Below, piece by piece: positions 1 to 6,595 of a stretch of 8,532 bases of DNA (the first letter of the stretch is position 1; each line of letters begins with the position of its first letter). The DNA is taken from assembly GCA_964391305.1 (NCBI GenBank), contig CAYMJO010000038.1:1-8532 (forward strand), written 5' to 3'. Made by a program: the position numbers and the translations under genes. The DNA comes from CAYMJO01 sp964391305 (GTDB lineage Bacteria > Patescibacteriota > CALEFQ01). The notes under the pieces are model-generated. The model was not told the DNA's origin and did no database searches. It saw nothing but the letters and a program-made list of their open reading frames with translations.

Positions 1-321
1 GGTGATGTCGAATATTTCTTCATTAAACAGGTAAAAATCAGGCACGGAAATGCCATGCAAGAGAAATGTGAACCCAAAAACATAAAAAGCCAGGGCAATG
101 AAAAAAATTCTCGCGTCCTTGCGCTTTTCATAAGCGCGATACGCGGTCAGGCAGGCGTAAAACGCAAGTATGGCGATAAGAGTCAGTACTGCGGTATGAA
201 CGCTATGGCTGTGAAAAGACAAACTGCCAAGCCAAGTCTGGCGCAGAAATGCAAAGCCTAAAAATGGTACAATAAAAGAGAGAAAAGCGATGGTGGTTAT
301 TCTTATTGTTTCCTTTTTCAT
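1..321 (-). CDS. Membrane protein, partial (N-terminal 107 residues)
   Basis: An open frame reads leftward from an ATG at 321 and runs off the window edge with no stop, so only the first 107 residues are visible. The product starts MKKETIRITT and is strongly hydrophobic, with about three membrane segments: residues roughly 8-25, 45-60 and 75-95. A basic loop (YRAYEKRKDAR) lies between the second and third, which suggests a cytoplasmic loop. The visible end, FNEEIFDIT, follows the third segment. The layout resembles the membrane input half of bacterial sensor proteins, but no signalling domain is visible and I do not recognise the family. The start is supported by a TATAAT box just upstream and by the absence of any longer frame. 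It diverges from the chaperone cassette and is probably a resident gene of the locus. Confidence 0.75.
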   Translation of the reverse strand, partial: MKKETIRITTIAFLSFIVPFLGFAFLRQTWLGSLSFHSHSVHTAVLTLIAILAFYACLTAYRAYEKRKDARIFFIALAFYVFGFTFLLHGISVPDFYLFNEEIFDIT

Positions 322-330
322 ATTGATATA

Positions 331-359
331 ATTATACTAAATCAGCCCTAAAAAGCAAA
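331..359 (-). promoter_or_regulatory. Promoter of the minus-strand membrane gene, nearly leaderless
   Basis: On the minus strand a perfect TATAAT lies at 336-331. A weak -35 (TTTGCT, 359-354) sits 17 bases upstream of it. Only nine bases separate the -10 from the ATG at 321, so transcription should begin at or within a few bases of the start codon. That fits the absence of a Shine-Dalgarno sequence. The -35 matches the consensus at only three of six positions. Confidence 0.55.
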
Positions 360-372
360 GTATGCGCCAATT

Positions 373-388
373 CCCAATTGCAATTGGG
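373..388. repeat. Perfect 16-bp palindrome
   Basis: CCCAATTGCAATTGGG is its own reverse complement over all 16 bases. It has no loop, so it looks more like a site for a dimeric DNA-binding protein than an RNA hairpin. It lies 52 bases upstream of the start of the minus-strand membrane gene and about 15 bases beyond its -35 region, a plausible operator position. No second copy is visible in the window. Confidence 0.5.
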
Positions 389-560
389 CTCGCCCCGGGC
401 TTGTCGAACGGGCTATTTCTTGCTATATTTAGACAATAAACCGCGCCAGCGCTCGGCATTGGCGGTTACCATGGCGGAGTGCAGAGAATTAAACGGATTT
501 CGCGAAACTGTGCCGGAATATGTAAAAGATTATGTCCCCGTTAATCAATATATGAAATAA
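378..560 (+). CDS. Small open frame, possible C-terminal gene remnant
   Basis: A 60-codon frame ends in TAA ten bases before the RhuM-like gene. The first twenty or so codons overlap the palindrome and GC-rich hairpin and are unlikely to be protein. The second half (about 445-560; residues such as TMAECRELNGFRETVPEY) has a natural amino acid composition and could be the tail of a decayed gene, or a 29-codon peptide starting at ATG 471. I recognise no family. It may equally be chance. It fills most of the gap between the minus-strand gene and the RhuM-like gene, where nothing else coding is visible. Confidence 0.2.
   Translation: MQLGSPRACRTGYFLLYLDNKPRQRSALAVTMAECRELNGFRETVPEYVKDYVPVNQYMK
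391..412. repeat. GC-rich hairpin resembling a dispersed intergenic repeat
   Basis: The segment begins GCCCCGGGC, has TTGTCGAA in the middle and ends GGGC. GCCC and GGGC at the ends can pair, and TT/AA can pair around the GTCG loop. Read on the minus strand it is close to the GCCC-TTCGACAAGC-GGGC type of short hairpin found repeatedly between genes in many bacterial genomes. That likeness is from memory. Only one copy is visible here, and it is much more GC-rich than its flanks. Confidence 0.3.
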
Positions 561-569
561 TTTAAAAAT

Positions 570-1211
570 ATGAAAAAAAACAACAAACTCGTTCCCAATA
601 ATAGTTTCACCGAATTTTTGCTTTATACTACGCCTAATGGCAAGGTAAAAGTGGAGATTTTTTTGCGCAATGAAAATATCTGGCTTACTCAGAAAAGAAT
701 AGCTGAGCTTTTTAACATTGGCATTCCAGCTGTCAATAAACACTTGACCAATATTTTTGAAAGCGGGGAGTTGGATGAAAAATCAGTTATTTCCATTTTG
801 GAAATAACTGCCGAAGATGGTAAGAGTTACAAAACAAAATTTTACAATCTTGACGCTATTATTTCCGTTGGTTATCGTGTAAATAGCGCGCAAGCGACAC
901 AATTCCGCATTTGGGCGACGGAAAGATTAAAAGAGTATATTATTAAAGGCTTTACAATGGATGACGAGCGGCTGAAAACCCCCAACTACACTTTTGGCCA
1001 AGATTACTTTGAAGAGCAATTGGCTCGTATCGCGGATATTCGTAGCAGTGAGCGCAGGTTTTACCAAAAAATCACCGATATCTATGCGCAGTGCAGTGTG
1101 GATTATGATAAAAATAGTGTTGAAGCTCAGAATTTTTTTGCCATTGTGCAGAATAAATTACACTTTGCTATTTCAGGTAGCACCGCTAAGAATAAAAAAT
1201 ATTATGCTTGA
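570..1211 (+). pseudogene. rhuM: RhuM-family protein, truncated at the C-terminus
   Basis: The 213-residue product matches the N-terminal and middle parts of the virulence-factor RhuM family. A helix-turn-helix-like segment (NIWLTQKRIAELFNI, about 37-50) is followed by the family signature around residues 91-124 (FYNLDAIISVGYRVNS, then ATQFRIWATERLKEYIIKGF), and then FFAIVQNKLHFAISG near 190-202. Intact members are about 330 residues. This one stops about 120 residues short, right after the conserved ISG-TA stretch, with a non-homologous KNKKYYA tail. RhuM genes are often carried on accessory islands, commonly beside type I restriction-modification genes. That fits the methylase fragment overlapping its 3' end. 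The start is ATG 570 in an AAAATATG context with no Shine-Dalgarno. The gene has probably lost its function, although the N-terminal half is uninterrupted. Confidence 0.8.
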
Positions 1212-1323
1212 TCAAACTACAAAACGAAAGCTAGACTCCGCCCGACAAATTCTTGTCGGCAAAGTTCCTGATCCAAAAGCACAAGTTGAGCGTGCATTAA
1301 ACGGCCAATTGAGCGGAGTATAG
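1204..1323 (+). pseudogene. hsdM: N-terminal fragment of a type I restriction methylase (HsdM)
   Basis: A 39-codon frame begins MLDQTTKRKLDSARQILVG and continues KVPDPKAQVE. From memory this is the usual start of class I N6-adenine methylases (HsdM) in CPR and related bacteria, where the next residues normally are QITTALIYKFMDDM. Here the similarity ends at codon 29, and ten unrelated codons (RALNGQLSGV) follow before TAG. The methylase catalytic core (NPPF/NPPY region) is absent. The ATG overlaps the stop of the truncated RhuM frame by eight bases (ATGCTTGA), so the deletion junction probably lies just upstream, about 1180-1200, within what was the methylase leader. This is the strongest evidence that a restriction-modification island once stood here. 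Confidence 0.6.
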
Positions 1324-1412
1324 AATTTACAGGCAAAGCTGACGAATGGAAATATAATGATAAATATGTAGATGAAAATGACGGATATAAGCATAGTAAG
1401 CGGTTAAACATG
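1290..1412 (+). pseudogene. Coding-like debris of unknown origin
   Basis: One frame, open from 1290 and with no usable start at its beginning, encodes a natural-looking hydrophilic stretch (SIEFTGKADEWKYNDKY, then VDENDGYKHSKR). It lies between the methylase fragment and the regulator fragment. Beyond about 1412 the frame is out of phase with the recognisable regulator tail. I do not recognise it. It is probably an internal piece of another lost gene, though chance cannot be excluded. Confidence 0.25.
1353..1358 (+). promoter_or_regulatory. Candidate -10 box for the chaperone cassette
   Basis: A perfect TATAAT lies 132 bases upstream of the first cassette gene. TTTACA at 1326-1331 could be a -35, but the 21-base spacer is too long for a standard sigma-70 promoter, and there is no TG extension. 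No better plus-strand promoter is visible between the debris and 1491, so this is the best available candidate rather than a firm call. Confidence 0.25.
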
Positions 1413-1420
1413 ATGAATAA

Positions 1421-1486
1421 AATGTTGATATTGTCAAAAAAATCGCGGACGCTCTTGGCGTTTCGCTTGATGATTTAATAAAGTAG
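1421..1486 (+). pseudogene. C-terminal fragment of an XRE-family regulator
   Basis: Twenty-one codons ending in TAG read NVDIVKKIADALGVSLDDLIK. This is the usual end of small XRE/HTH_3 transcription factors, the last helices after the DNA-recognition helix. The codon just upstream in the same frame is a TAA, and no helix-turn-helix core is visible, so the N-terminal two thirds are gone. The fragment ends four bases before the start of the first chaperone gene. The cassette therefore abuts directly onto decayed DNA. Confidence 0.6.
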
Positions 1487-1490
1487 AAAT

Positions 1491-2015
1491 ATGAACAATT
1501 TATTTTCAAATCCAATGCTTATATCAATCCTCGCCGCAGGAGTGTTTTTGATACTTGCCCTTCTATACTTATTTTTGCACAGGAGCAGCCGTCAATTCAC
1601 CAGGCCAGACAAATTCGAGGAATTATACAAAAAAATTAGCGAAGATATTAAGTACTCCGTAACGCCAAAATTCGTGGAGCTATCCCTTGGTGTAAATGAT
1701 CTTGTTGATTTGGCAGTGGAGGTCTGGCGTATGGAACAGCGTGTAGCAAAATCTGCTTCAAGTTTGCCAGAGAATCAGCTTAAAGGACTGGAGAACTCTA
1801 TACAAAAATTAAAGCGCTACCTTGAAAAATACGATATTGAGATCGTGGACTATAAGAATCAGAAATATAACGAGGGACTTAATCTCGATATCCTGTCCGT
1901 GGAAAAAGACCCAACACTCCCAGAGCCGATGATAAAGGAAACTGTCGAGCCTACGATAATGCTCAAAGGTCAGGTCGTTCGCAAGGCAAAGATAATCCTA
2001 CTTAGCAATCATTAA
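1491..2015 (+). CDS. Membrane-anchored GrpE-like nucleotide exchange factor
   Basis: The 174-residue product has one N-terminal membrane helix (about residues 9-29), a short basic segment (HRSSRQF) that should face the cytoplasm, a helical region (about 38-115), and a C-terminal beta-type domain (about 115-172: DIEIVDYKNQKYNEGL, then IKETVEPTIMLKGQVVRKAKIIL). Helices followed by a small beta domain ending in a G-x-V-x-R-x-A-x-V-x-like strand is the GrpE architecture. Its position directly before an Hsp70 supports the call. GrpE proteins release ADP from Hsp70. It differs from housekeeping GrpE in having the membrane anchor, a shorter coiled coil and low similarity, so exchange activity is inferred. 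The start is ATG 1491 in AAATATG. The Hsp70 gene begins nine bases after its stop. Confidence 0.6.
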   Translation: MNNLFSNPMLISILAAGVFLILALLYLFLHRSSRQFTRPDKFEELYKKISEDIKYSVTPKFVELSLGVNDLVDLAVEVWRMEQRVAKSASSLPENQLKGLENSIQKLKRYLEKYDIEIVDYKNQKYNEGLNLDILSVEKDPTLPEPMIKETVEPTIMLKGQVVRKAKIILLSNH

Positions 2016-2024
2016 TTTATTACT

Positions 2025-4538
2025 ATGGCCAACCAACAAAACATTCAAATAGGGATCGATCTTGGCACAACGAATTCGTCCGTTGCCATAAATCTCAATG
2101 GCAACATTGAAATCGTTAAGAAGCCGGGAGGCGTAGAGTATACGCCGTCCGTCTTTGGTTTCGACAAGGCCAAGAACAAGGTGGTTGGCCAGAAGGCTTA
2201 TGAAAGTTTCTACAAAGATGCATCGAAAGAAGAGATCAAAAACTACAAGCCCGAAGTTAAGAGATTGATGGGTACGTCAGAGAAATTTCGTTTCGAGAGG
2301 GCTAATATAGAAATGGGGCCGGAAGAAATCTCAGCCGAAATCCTTAAGAGCCTGAAAGAGGACATTCTAAGAAAATATCCTGATTTTAACACCGTAGCCG
2401 CCGTGATCACGGTTCCGGCCGCCTTTTCAGTACTGCAATCGGAGGCGACCAAACGAGCTGGTAATCTTGCTGGATTTAAACACGTGGTATTACTGCAAGA
2501 ACCTATCGCCGCCGCTATCGCTTATGGCTTCACAAACACCAAGAATGAAAACTGGCTCATTTACGATTTTGGTGGCGGCACATTTGATGTCGCATTGATT
2601 GCTTCAAAAGATAGAGCACTTTCGGTACTCGGTCACAATGGTGATAATTTCCTTGGTGGTAAAAACTTTGACTTGGAAATTGTCGACAAGGTGATCGTTC
2701 CAAAGATTTTAGAGAAGTTTTCGATTAATAATTTCAATAGAGGCAATGAAAAATATCGGAGTGTTTTCTCTCAATTAAAATTCTTTGCCGAGACAGCCAA
2801 GATAGAACTTTCCGAATACGCAAAGATTTCAATCGTAGTAGAAAATGTCGGTAAGGACGACGAAAACAAAGAGATTTTCGTCACGATTGAATTTACAAGA
2901 AAAGAATTTGAAAAGCTGATCAAGCCGATGGTTGATCGTACGATAGAGCTTTCAAAAGAAACCTTGAAGGATGCTGGGATTAAAAGCAGTTCCGTTGCAA
3001 AGGTGATCCTTGTCGGCGGACCGACCCAGATTCCTTATATTCGAGAAAGAATAGAAAGCGATCTCAAAATCACTGCAGATGCTACTGTTGATCCGCTCAC
3101 TGTAGTTGCTAGAGGTGCATGCGTGTTCGGAATCGGCCAAAAGATTCCAAAGGAACTTATAGAAAATGACTGGCAGAAGCTCAAGAAAGGCACACTATCA
3201 ATTGCCCTCCACTATGAATCTATGACTTCCGACACGGAAGAAACTGTTAGCGGTGTCATTGATGATCTGAAAGATGTAGAGGATGAATTTTATATCCAAA
3301 TCCAGTCGGACAGTGGATTTTATAACGGCTCAAAGATCAAGTTAAAAGGCGGTAAATTCTTTGATACGGTTGCACTCGAACCTAACAAACAAAACGCTTA
3401 CTGGCTTTATCTTTTCGACAAAGATGGTAATTCCGTTCCTATTGATCCCGATTCATTCACCATCACACATGGATTATCAGTGTCTGGTGCTCCCTTGCCG
3501 CACTCAGTCGGAGTAATTGTGGCTAAAAAGGATCACATACGGAATATCGCGGCAAATGTTTGTGAAAGGATTTTTGATAAAGGATCCATACTGCCAATCA
3601 AAGAAGTTCTTACCGATTACAAGACTTCAAGAAAATTAAAAAAGGGTGAAGAAAACAAATTAGACATTACTTTAGTTGAGGGTAAATCGGAGATTCCTGA
3701 TCGCAATACTTATCTTTGCGAGCTTGGCATTAACGGCAAAGATTTGCCGCACGATCTACCAGAAGGCACTCCTTTGGAATTGAGCGTCGAAATGAACGAG
3801 TCGCGCGAAGTTCATGTAACCGCTTATATTCCCTTGATCGACCTTACTCTCAAGGCTCGATCCACAGCACAGGATGAAAATCTTGAAGTAAAAACCATAG
3901 AATATGATCTAAAGATTCAGACAGAGAGAGCTCAGTCGGTTTCCGAGACTTCCTCTACTGAAGAAAAAAATAAACTTAACAACACCATCAATGCTGTAGC
4001 CAGCAGTTTGAGAAGTGCTCATGTCGATGAGGACGAAAAACGTAAAGCTAACAAACAGCTGAAAGATTTGAAGATGGCGCTTGATCAGCTCGAAAAAGAA
4101 AAGGAAATGCCCCAACTACTTAAAGAGTTTAAGGAGGCTACAGAAGGAACCCAAAATATCATCACCGAACTAGGTGATGATAAAGATAAGGTCAAACACG
4201 AGGAACATCTTGCAAAAATGAAGGAGGAGGGAGAAAAGGCCATAGCAGAAAATGACAAAACTCTCTTAATCCGAGTCAACGAGCAAATCAAAGAGCTTGG
4301 TGCGAAGGCATTATTTTCCAATCCAGCAACATGGGTATACCAGTTCCGCCAGATCACCGACGGCAATAAAAAATTTATTAATGAAAAGGAAGCTGATTAC
4401 TACACCGAAAAAGGAAAGCGTGCGATAGAGCTTGGCGATGTCGATGAGTTAAAGCGTTGTGTACATAATTTATTATTACTGCTCCCGTCCGATGAGCAGG
4501 AAACAATGAGAAATAATCTTTCAGGCATTACACGATAA
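2025..4538 (+). CDS. Atypical Hsp70 (DnaK-like) chaperone with an inserted beta-rich domain
   Basis: The 837-residue product has a complete Hsp70 ATPase domain (about 5-375). It contains phosphate-1 IGIDLGTTNSS (D12), the K79-R80 pair matching DnaK K70-R71, E159 in LLQEPIAAAIAYGF, phosphate-2 IYDFGGGTFD (D181, T186) and the adenosine motif VILVGGPTQIP (327-337). ATP hydrolysis therefore looks intact. The usual DnaK linker (DLLLLD, PLSLGIET) is missing. Instead about 100 beta-rich residues (385-484) intervene before a recognisable beta substrate domain (about 484-610: APLPHSVGV, FDKGSILP, LVEGKSEIPDR, LPEGTPLELSVEM). A charged, helical C-terminal region (about 620-837) is longer than DnaK's lid. 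DnaK is about 640 residues. The protein is probably soluble and recruited to the membrane by its neighbours. The native client is unknown. Confidence is high for Hsp70 and moderate for the insert boundaries. Confidence 0.93.
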   Translation: MANQQNIQIGIDLGTTNSSVAINLNGNIEIVKKPGGVEYTPSVFGFDKAKNKVVGQKAYESFYKDASKEEIKNYKPEVKRLMGTSEKFRFERANIEMGPEEISAEILKSLKEDILRKYPDFNTVAAVITVPAAFSVLQSEATKRAGNLAGFKHVVLLQEPIAAAIAYGFTNTKNENWLIYDFGGGTFDVALIASKDRALSVLGHNGDNFLGGKNFDLEIVDKVIVPKILEKFSINNFNRGNEKYRSVFSQLKFFAETAKIELSEYAKISIVVENVGKDDENKEIFVTIEFTRKEFEKLIKPMVDRTIELSKETLKDAGIKSSSVAKVILVGGPTQIPYIRERIESDLKITADATVDPLTVVARGACVFGIGQKIPKELIENDWQKLKKGTLSIALHYESMTSDTEETVSGVIDDLKDVEDEFYIQIQSDSGFYNGSKIKLKGGKFFDTVALEPNKQNAYWLYLFDKDGNSVPIDPDSFTITHGLSVSGAPLPHSVGVIVAKKDHIRNIAANVCERIFDKGSILPIKEVLTDYKTSRKLKKGEENKLDITLVEGKSEIPDRNTYLCELGINGKDLPHDLPEGTPLELSVEMNESREVHVTAYIPLIDLTLKARSTAQDENLEVKTIEYDLKIQTERAQSVSETSSTEEKNKLNNTINAVASSLRSAHVDEDEKRKANKQLKDLKMALDQLEKEKEMPQLLKEFKEATEGTQNIITELGDDKDKVKHEEHLAKMKEEGEKAIAENDKTLLIRVNEQIKELGAKALFSNPATWVYQFRQITDGNKKFINEKEADYYTEKGKRAIELGDVDELKRCVHNLLLLLPSDEQETMRNNLSGITR

Positions 4539-4542
4539 ATAT

Positions 4543-6003
4543 ATGTCAACCACACTAAAAAATAATGCTTATCATATCCTCGGACTGGACACTTCGGCCA
4601 GCGAGAGGGGTATTCTTAAACGATCGAAGGAAATCGTTAATCGACTAAGGGTTGATGATACTCCTGACTACGATCTAGACATCGGAGTGTTTGAAGGTTT
4701 CCGGACAGAGGACGCTGTAAAAGATGCTTTGCAAAGACTCCAGGCGCCCAAGAAACGAATCAAAGAATACTTCTTTTGGTTTCAGATCGCAGACGGGGTC
4801 GATGAGCAAGTACTAGGACTCCTTAAACTCAAAGACTATCTCAATGCTATTCGAACTTGGCAAAATGTGTCTGAGGGTCAAAGCACGAAATCTTTCTTTT
4901 ACAAAAAGAATCTCGCTATTCTTTATTGTCTCGCCCTCTCAACTAGCGACAACAAAGAATACCTACAAAACTCTTTAGAGGCGTGGAAAGAACTCGTCGA
5001 CTCGGATAAATTCTGGGCGTCTTTTTCTAAGGTCTACAAGCTACACGATGAGCAAACAGCCAGTGAGGATATTATTTCTGACTTCAAAAAGCATGTAGTG
5101 GAGTACCTATCTGACATATATACGGAATTGCATCATCTCCACAAACACAGTGATTATCTTAATGAATTTCAAAAGGTTTTTTCCGCAAAAGGAGAAAAGA
5201 TAGAAAAGAGTGTTTTGGGACCGGCTTATCAAGCTATTGGTGGTGCGGTTGAAAAATTGGAAAAGATGAAAGTTAGTGCAGACGGAACTCTTGATAAGGA
5301 AGAGAAGAAAACCATAAAAGAGCTGATCGGATCAATCCAATCAGAATTAAATAAATTGATTGATCTTGGATTGTATAACGATAGCAAAACAAAGGTAATG
5401 CGAGATAGGGCGGCAACTGCAATAAGAAGTCTTAGCATAGATTTGCATAATGATTTAAACGAAACCGAGATAGCACTAGGACTGGCTAAAATCGCAGGGG
5501 AAATTTCCGGCACGGAAAGTTCCAAGAATAAAGTCCAAGCCGATGTTGCGACATTGCAAGGAAATCTTGAATATAAAGCAAAGGAAGATAAATTCAATAA
5601 GATTATTGAGCCAATTATTGCAGATATGAAGTCGGGTAAAGCCGAAAAAGCAATAACTAAGATTAACGAATACATCTACAACAAGGACACCGACGAAGAG
5701 TTAAATAAAATATTGCGTGAATTGAAGAGTACACTCGAAGAGCGTATGGCTCAACACGGTAAGCCGATTAGCAAAGCACCGTCCCTCTTTTCAATCAACG
5801 GGGTTGGCACCAAAATTTATGGTGATACCCTATATTTTGTTGTGTTGTTTATTCCAGTTTGCCCAATTTCAAGATATTCTTTAATTGATAATGGTGATAA
5901 CAGCTATAACTTTCTTGGCAAACTGGAATTGAAACAGTGGCAAAGATACTGGCGGTATGGCTTTTTCGGCGTAATCGCGATTTGGATTTTAAGTTCCCTC
6001 TAA
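4543..6003 (+). CDS. J-like (DnaJ-related) protein with a C-terminal membrane module, HPD absent
   Basis: The 486-residue product starts like a J-domain (NNAYHILGLDTSASERGIL, residues 7-25, then helix SKEIVNRL). The loop after helix II reads DDTPDYDLDIGVFEGF instead of HPD. A third helix follows (EDAVKDALQRLQAPKKRIKEYFFWF, about 56-80). The middle (about 95-400) is almost all helix, including a repeat-like or coiled-coil region from about 225. The end (about 415-486) is a distinct module with GVGTKIYG, LFIPVCPISRY and FLGKLELKQWQRYW, then a final membrane helix (about 470-485). J proteins stimulate Hsp70 ATPase through HPD. Without it this protein may act only as an adaptor or docking partner. 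The gene follows the Hsp70 gene after four bases, which supports the pairing. J-like ancestry is inferred from the N-terminus and context. Confidence 0.65.
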   Translation: MSTTLKNNAYHILGLDTSASERGILKRSKEIVNRLRVDDTPDYDLDIGVFEGFRTEDAVKDALQRLQAPKKRIKEYFFWFQIADGVDEQVLGLLKLKDYLNAIRTWQNVSEGQSTKSFFYKKNLAILYCLALSTSDNKEYLQNSLEAWKELVDSDKFWASFSKVYKLHDEQTASEDIISDFKKHVVEYLSDIYTELHHLHKHSDYLNEFQKVFSAKGEKIEKSVLGPAYQAIGGAVEKLEKMKVSADGTLDKEEKKTIKELIGSIQSELNKLIDLGLYNDSKTKVMRDRAATAIRSLSIDLHNDLNETEIALGLAKIAGEISGTESSKNKVQADVATLQGNLEYKAKEDKFNKIIEPIIADMKSGKAEKAITKINEYIYNKDTDEELNKILRELKSTLEERMAQHGKPISKAPSLFSINGVGTKIYGDTLYFVVLFIPVCPISRYSLIDNGDNSYNFLGKLELKQWQRYWRYGFFGVIAIWILSSL

Positions 6004-6007
6004 AAAT

Positions 6008-6592
6008 ATGTCCGAACATTTAGATTTTCAAACAGATTTTTTAGACAAAAATACCCTTCCGAAAAAGGGAGCTTCAGTGCGCAAACCCAACATGTCCGAT
6101 GAGGAAGGTGGCACCACAAAGTATAACTGGAAGAAAATTTTGATAATTGGCGGGATTATATTGTTTTTTGGCTGGGTCATATTCTCGGATAGCGGGAGCT
6201 CAACTTCAAATTCAACCCATTCGCCTACGACCAACAGTAATAATCTCCTTACTGGGAGTGGGCAAACTTTCAGCTGTTCAAATTATAACTACGACAGAGC
6301 AATTGCATTGCAACCAAATTCGGGCACTGTAGCACAATTGAATTCAGAGTCTACAGCATTAGATGCGCGAGCTAGTGCAATAAAGTCAGAACAATCACGA
6401 GTCGATAATATGTACGTTGATGAATACGACCAAGATTCTTTAGATGTATATAATGCGGCAGTCGATAGCTTTAATTTAAAAAATAATAGACTTAAGTCCG
6501 ATATAACTAGCTGGAATTCAAGAAATGATGCATATAATAGGCAGATCGATACATATAACAACTTTTTAGATACAAATTGCACGCCACAATAA
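6008..6592 (+). CDS. Single-pass membrane protein with an extracytoplasmic coiled coil
   Basis: The 194-residue product has an acidic and basic mixed N-terminal tail (1-41), a membrane helix after a WKK anchor (about 44-59, ILIIGGIILFFGWVIF), a Ser/Thr/Asn-rich spacer (60-88) and a helical domain (about 90-191). The positively charged WKK side suggests the N-terminus is inside and the helical domain outside. The only two cysteines, C90 and C191, sit at the two ends of this domain and could form a disulfide closing an antiparallel helical hairpin. The helices are rich in Asn, Ser, Asp and Tyr at repeated spacing (for example YNAAVDSFNLKNNRL, SWNSRNDAYNRQIDTYNNF). I recognise no named family. 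Its place between the J-like and AAA+ genes suggests an envelope-facing sensor, spacer or docking component of the same machine. Confidence 0.75.
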   Translation: MSEHLDFQTDFLDKNTLPKKGASVRKPNMSDEEGGTTKYNWKKILIIGGIILFFGWVIFSDSGSSTSNSTHSPTTNSNNLLTGSGQTFSCSNYNYDRAIALQPNSGTVAQLNSESTALDARASAIKSEQSRVDNMYVDEYDQDSLDVYNAAVDSFNLKNNRLKSDITSWNSRNDAYNRQIDTYNNFLDTNCTPQ

Positions 6593-6595
6593 TAT

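Noticed and set aside
489..743. An 84-codon minus-strand frame overlapping the RhuM start
   Set aside because: It is antisense to the recognisable N-terminal RhuM coding sequence. Phenylalanine/isoleucine-rich content reflects AT-rich DNA.
994..1323. A 109-codon frame read as one protein
   Set aside because: Its first 70 codons overlap the conserved RhuM frame and look unnatural. Only the part from ATG 1204 onward has meaning, as an HsdM N-terminal fragment.
5229..5675. A 148-codon minus-strand frame
   Set aside because: It lies wholly inside the J-like gene on the opposite strand and has the serine/leucine/isoleucine-rich composition typical of the antisense of a helical, lysine/glutamate-rich gene.
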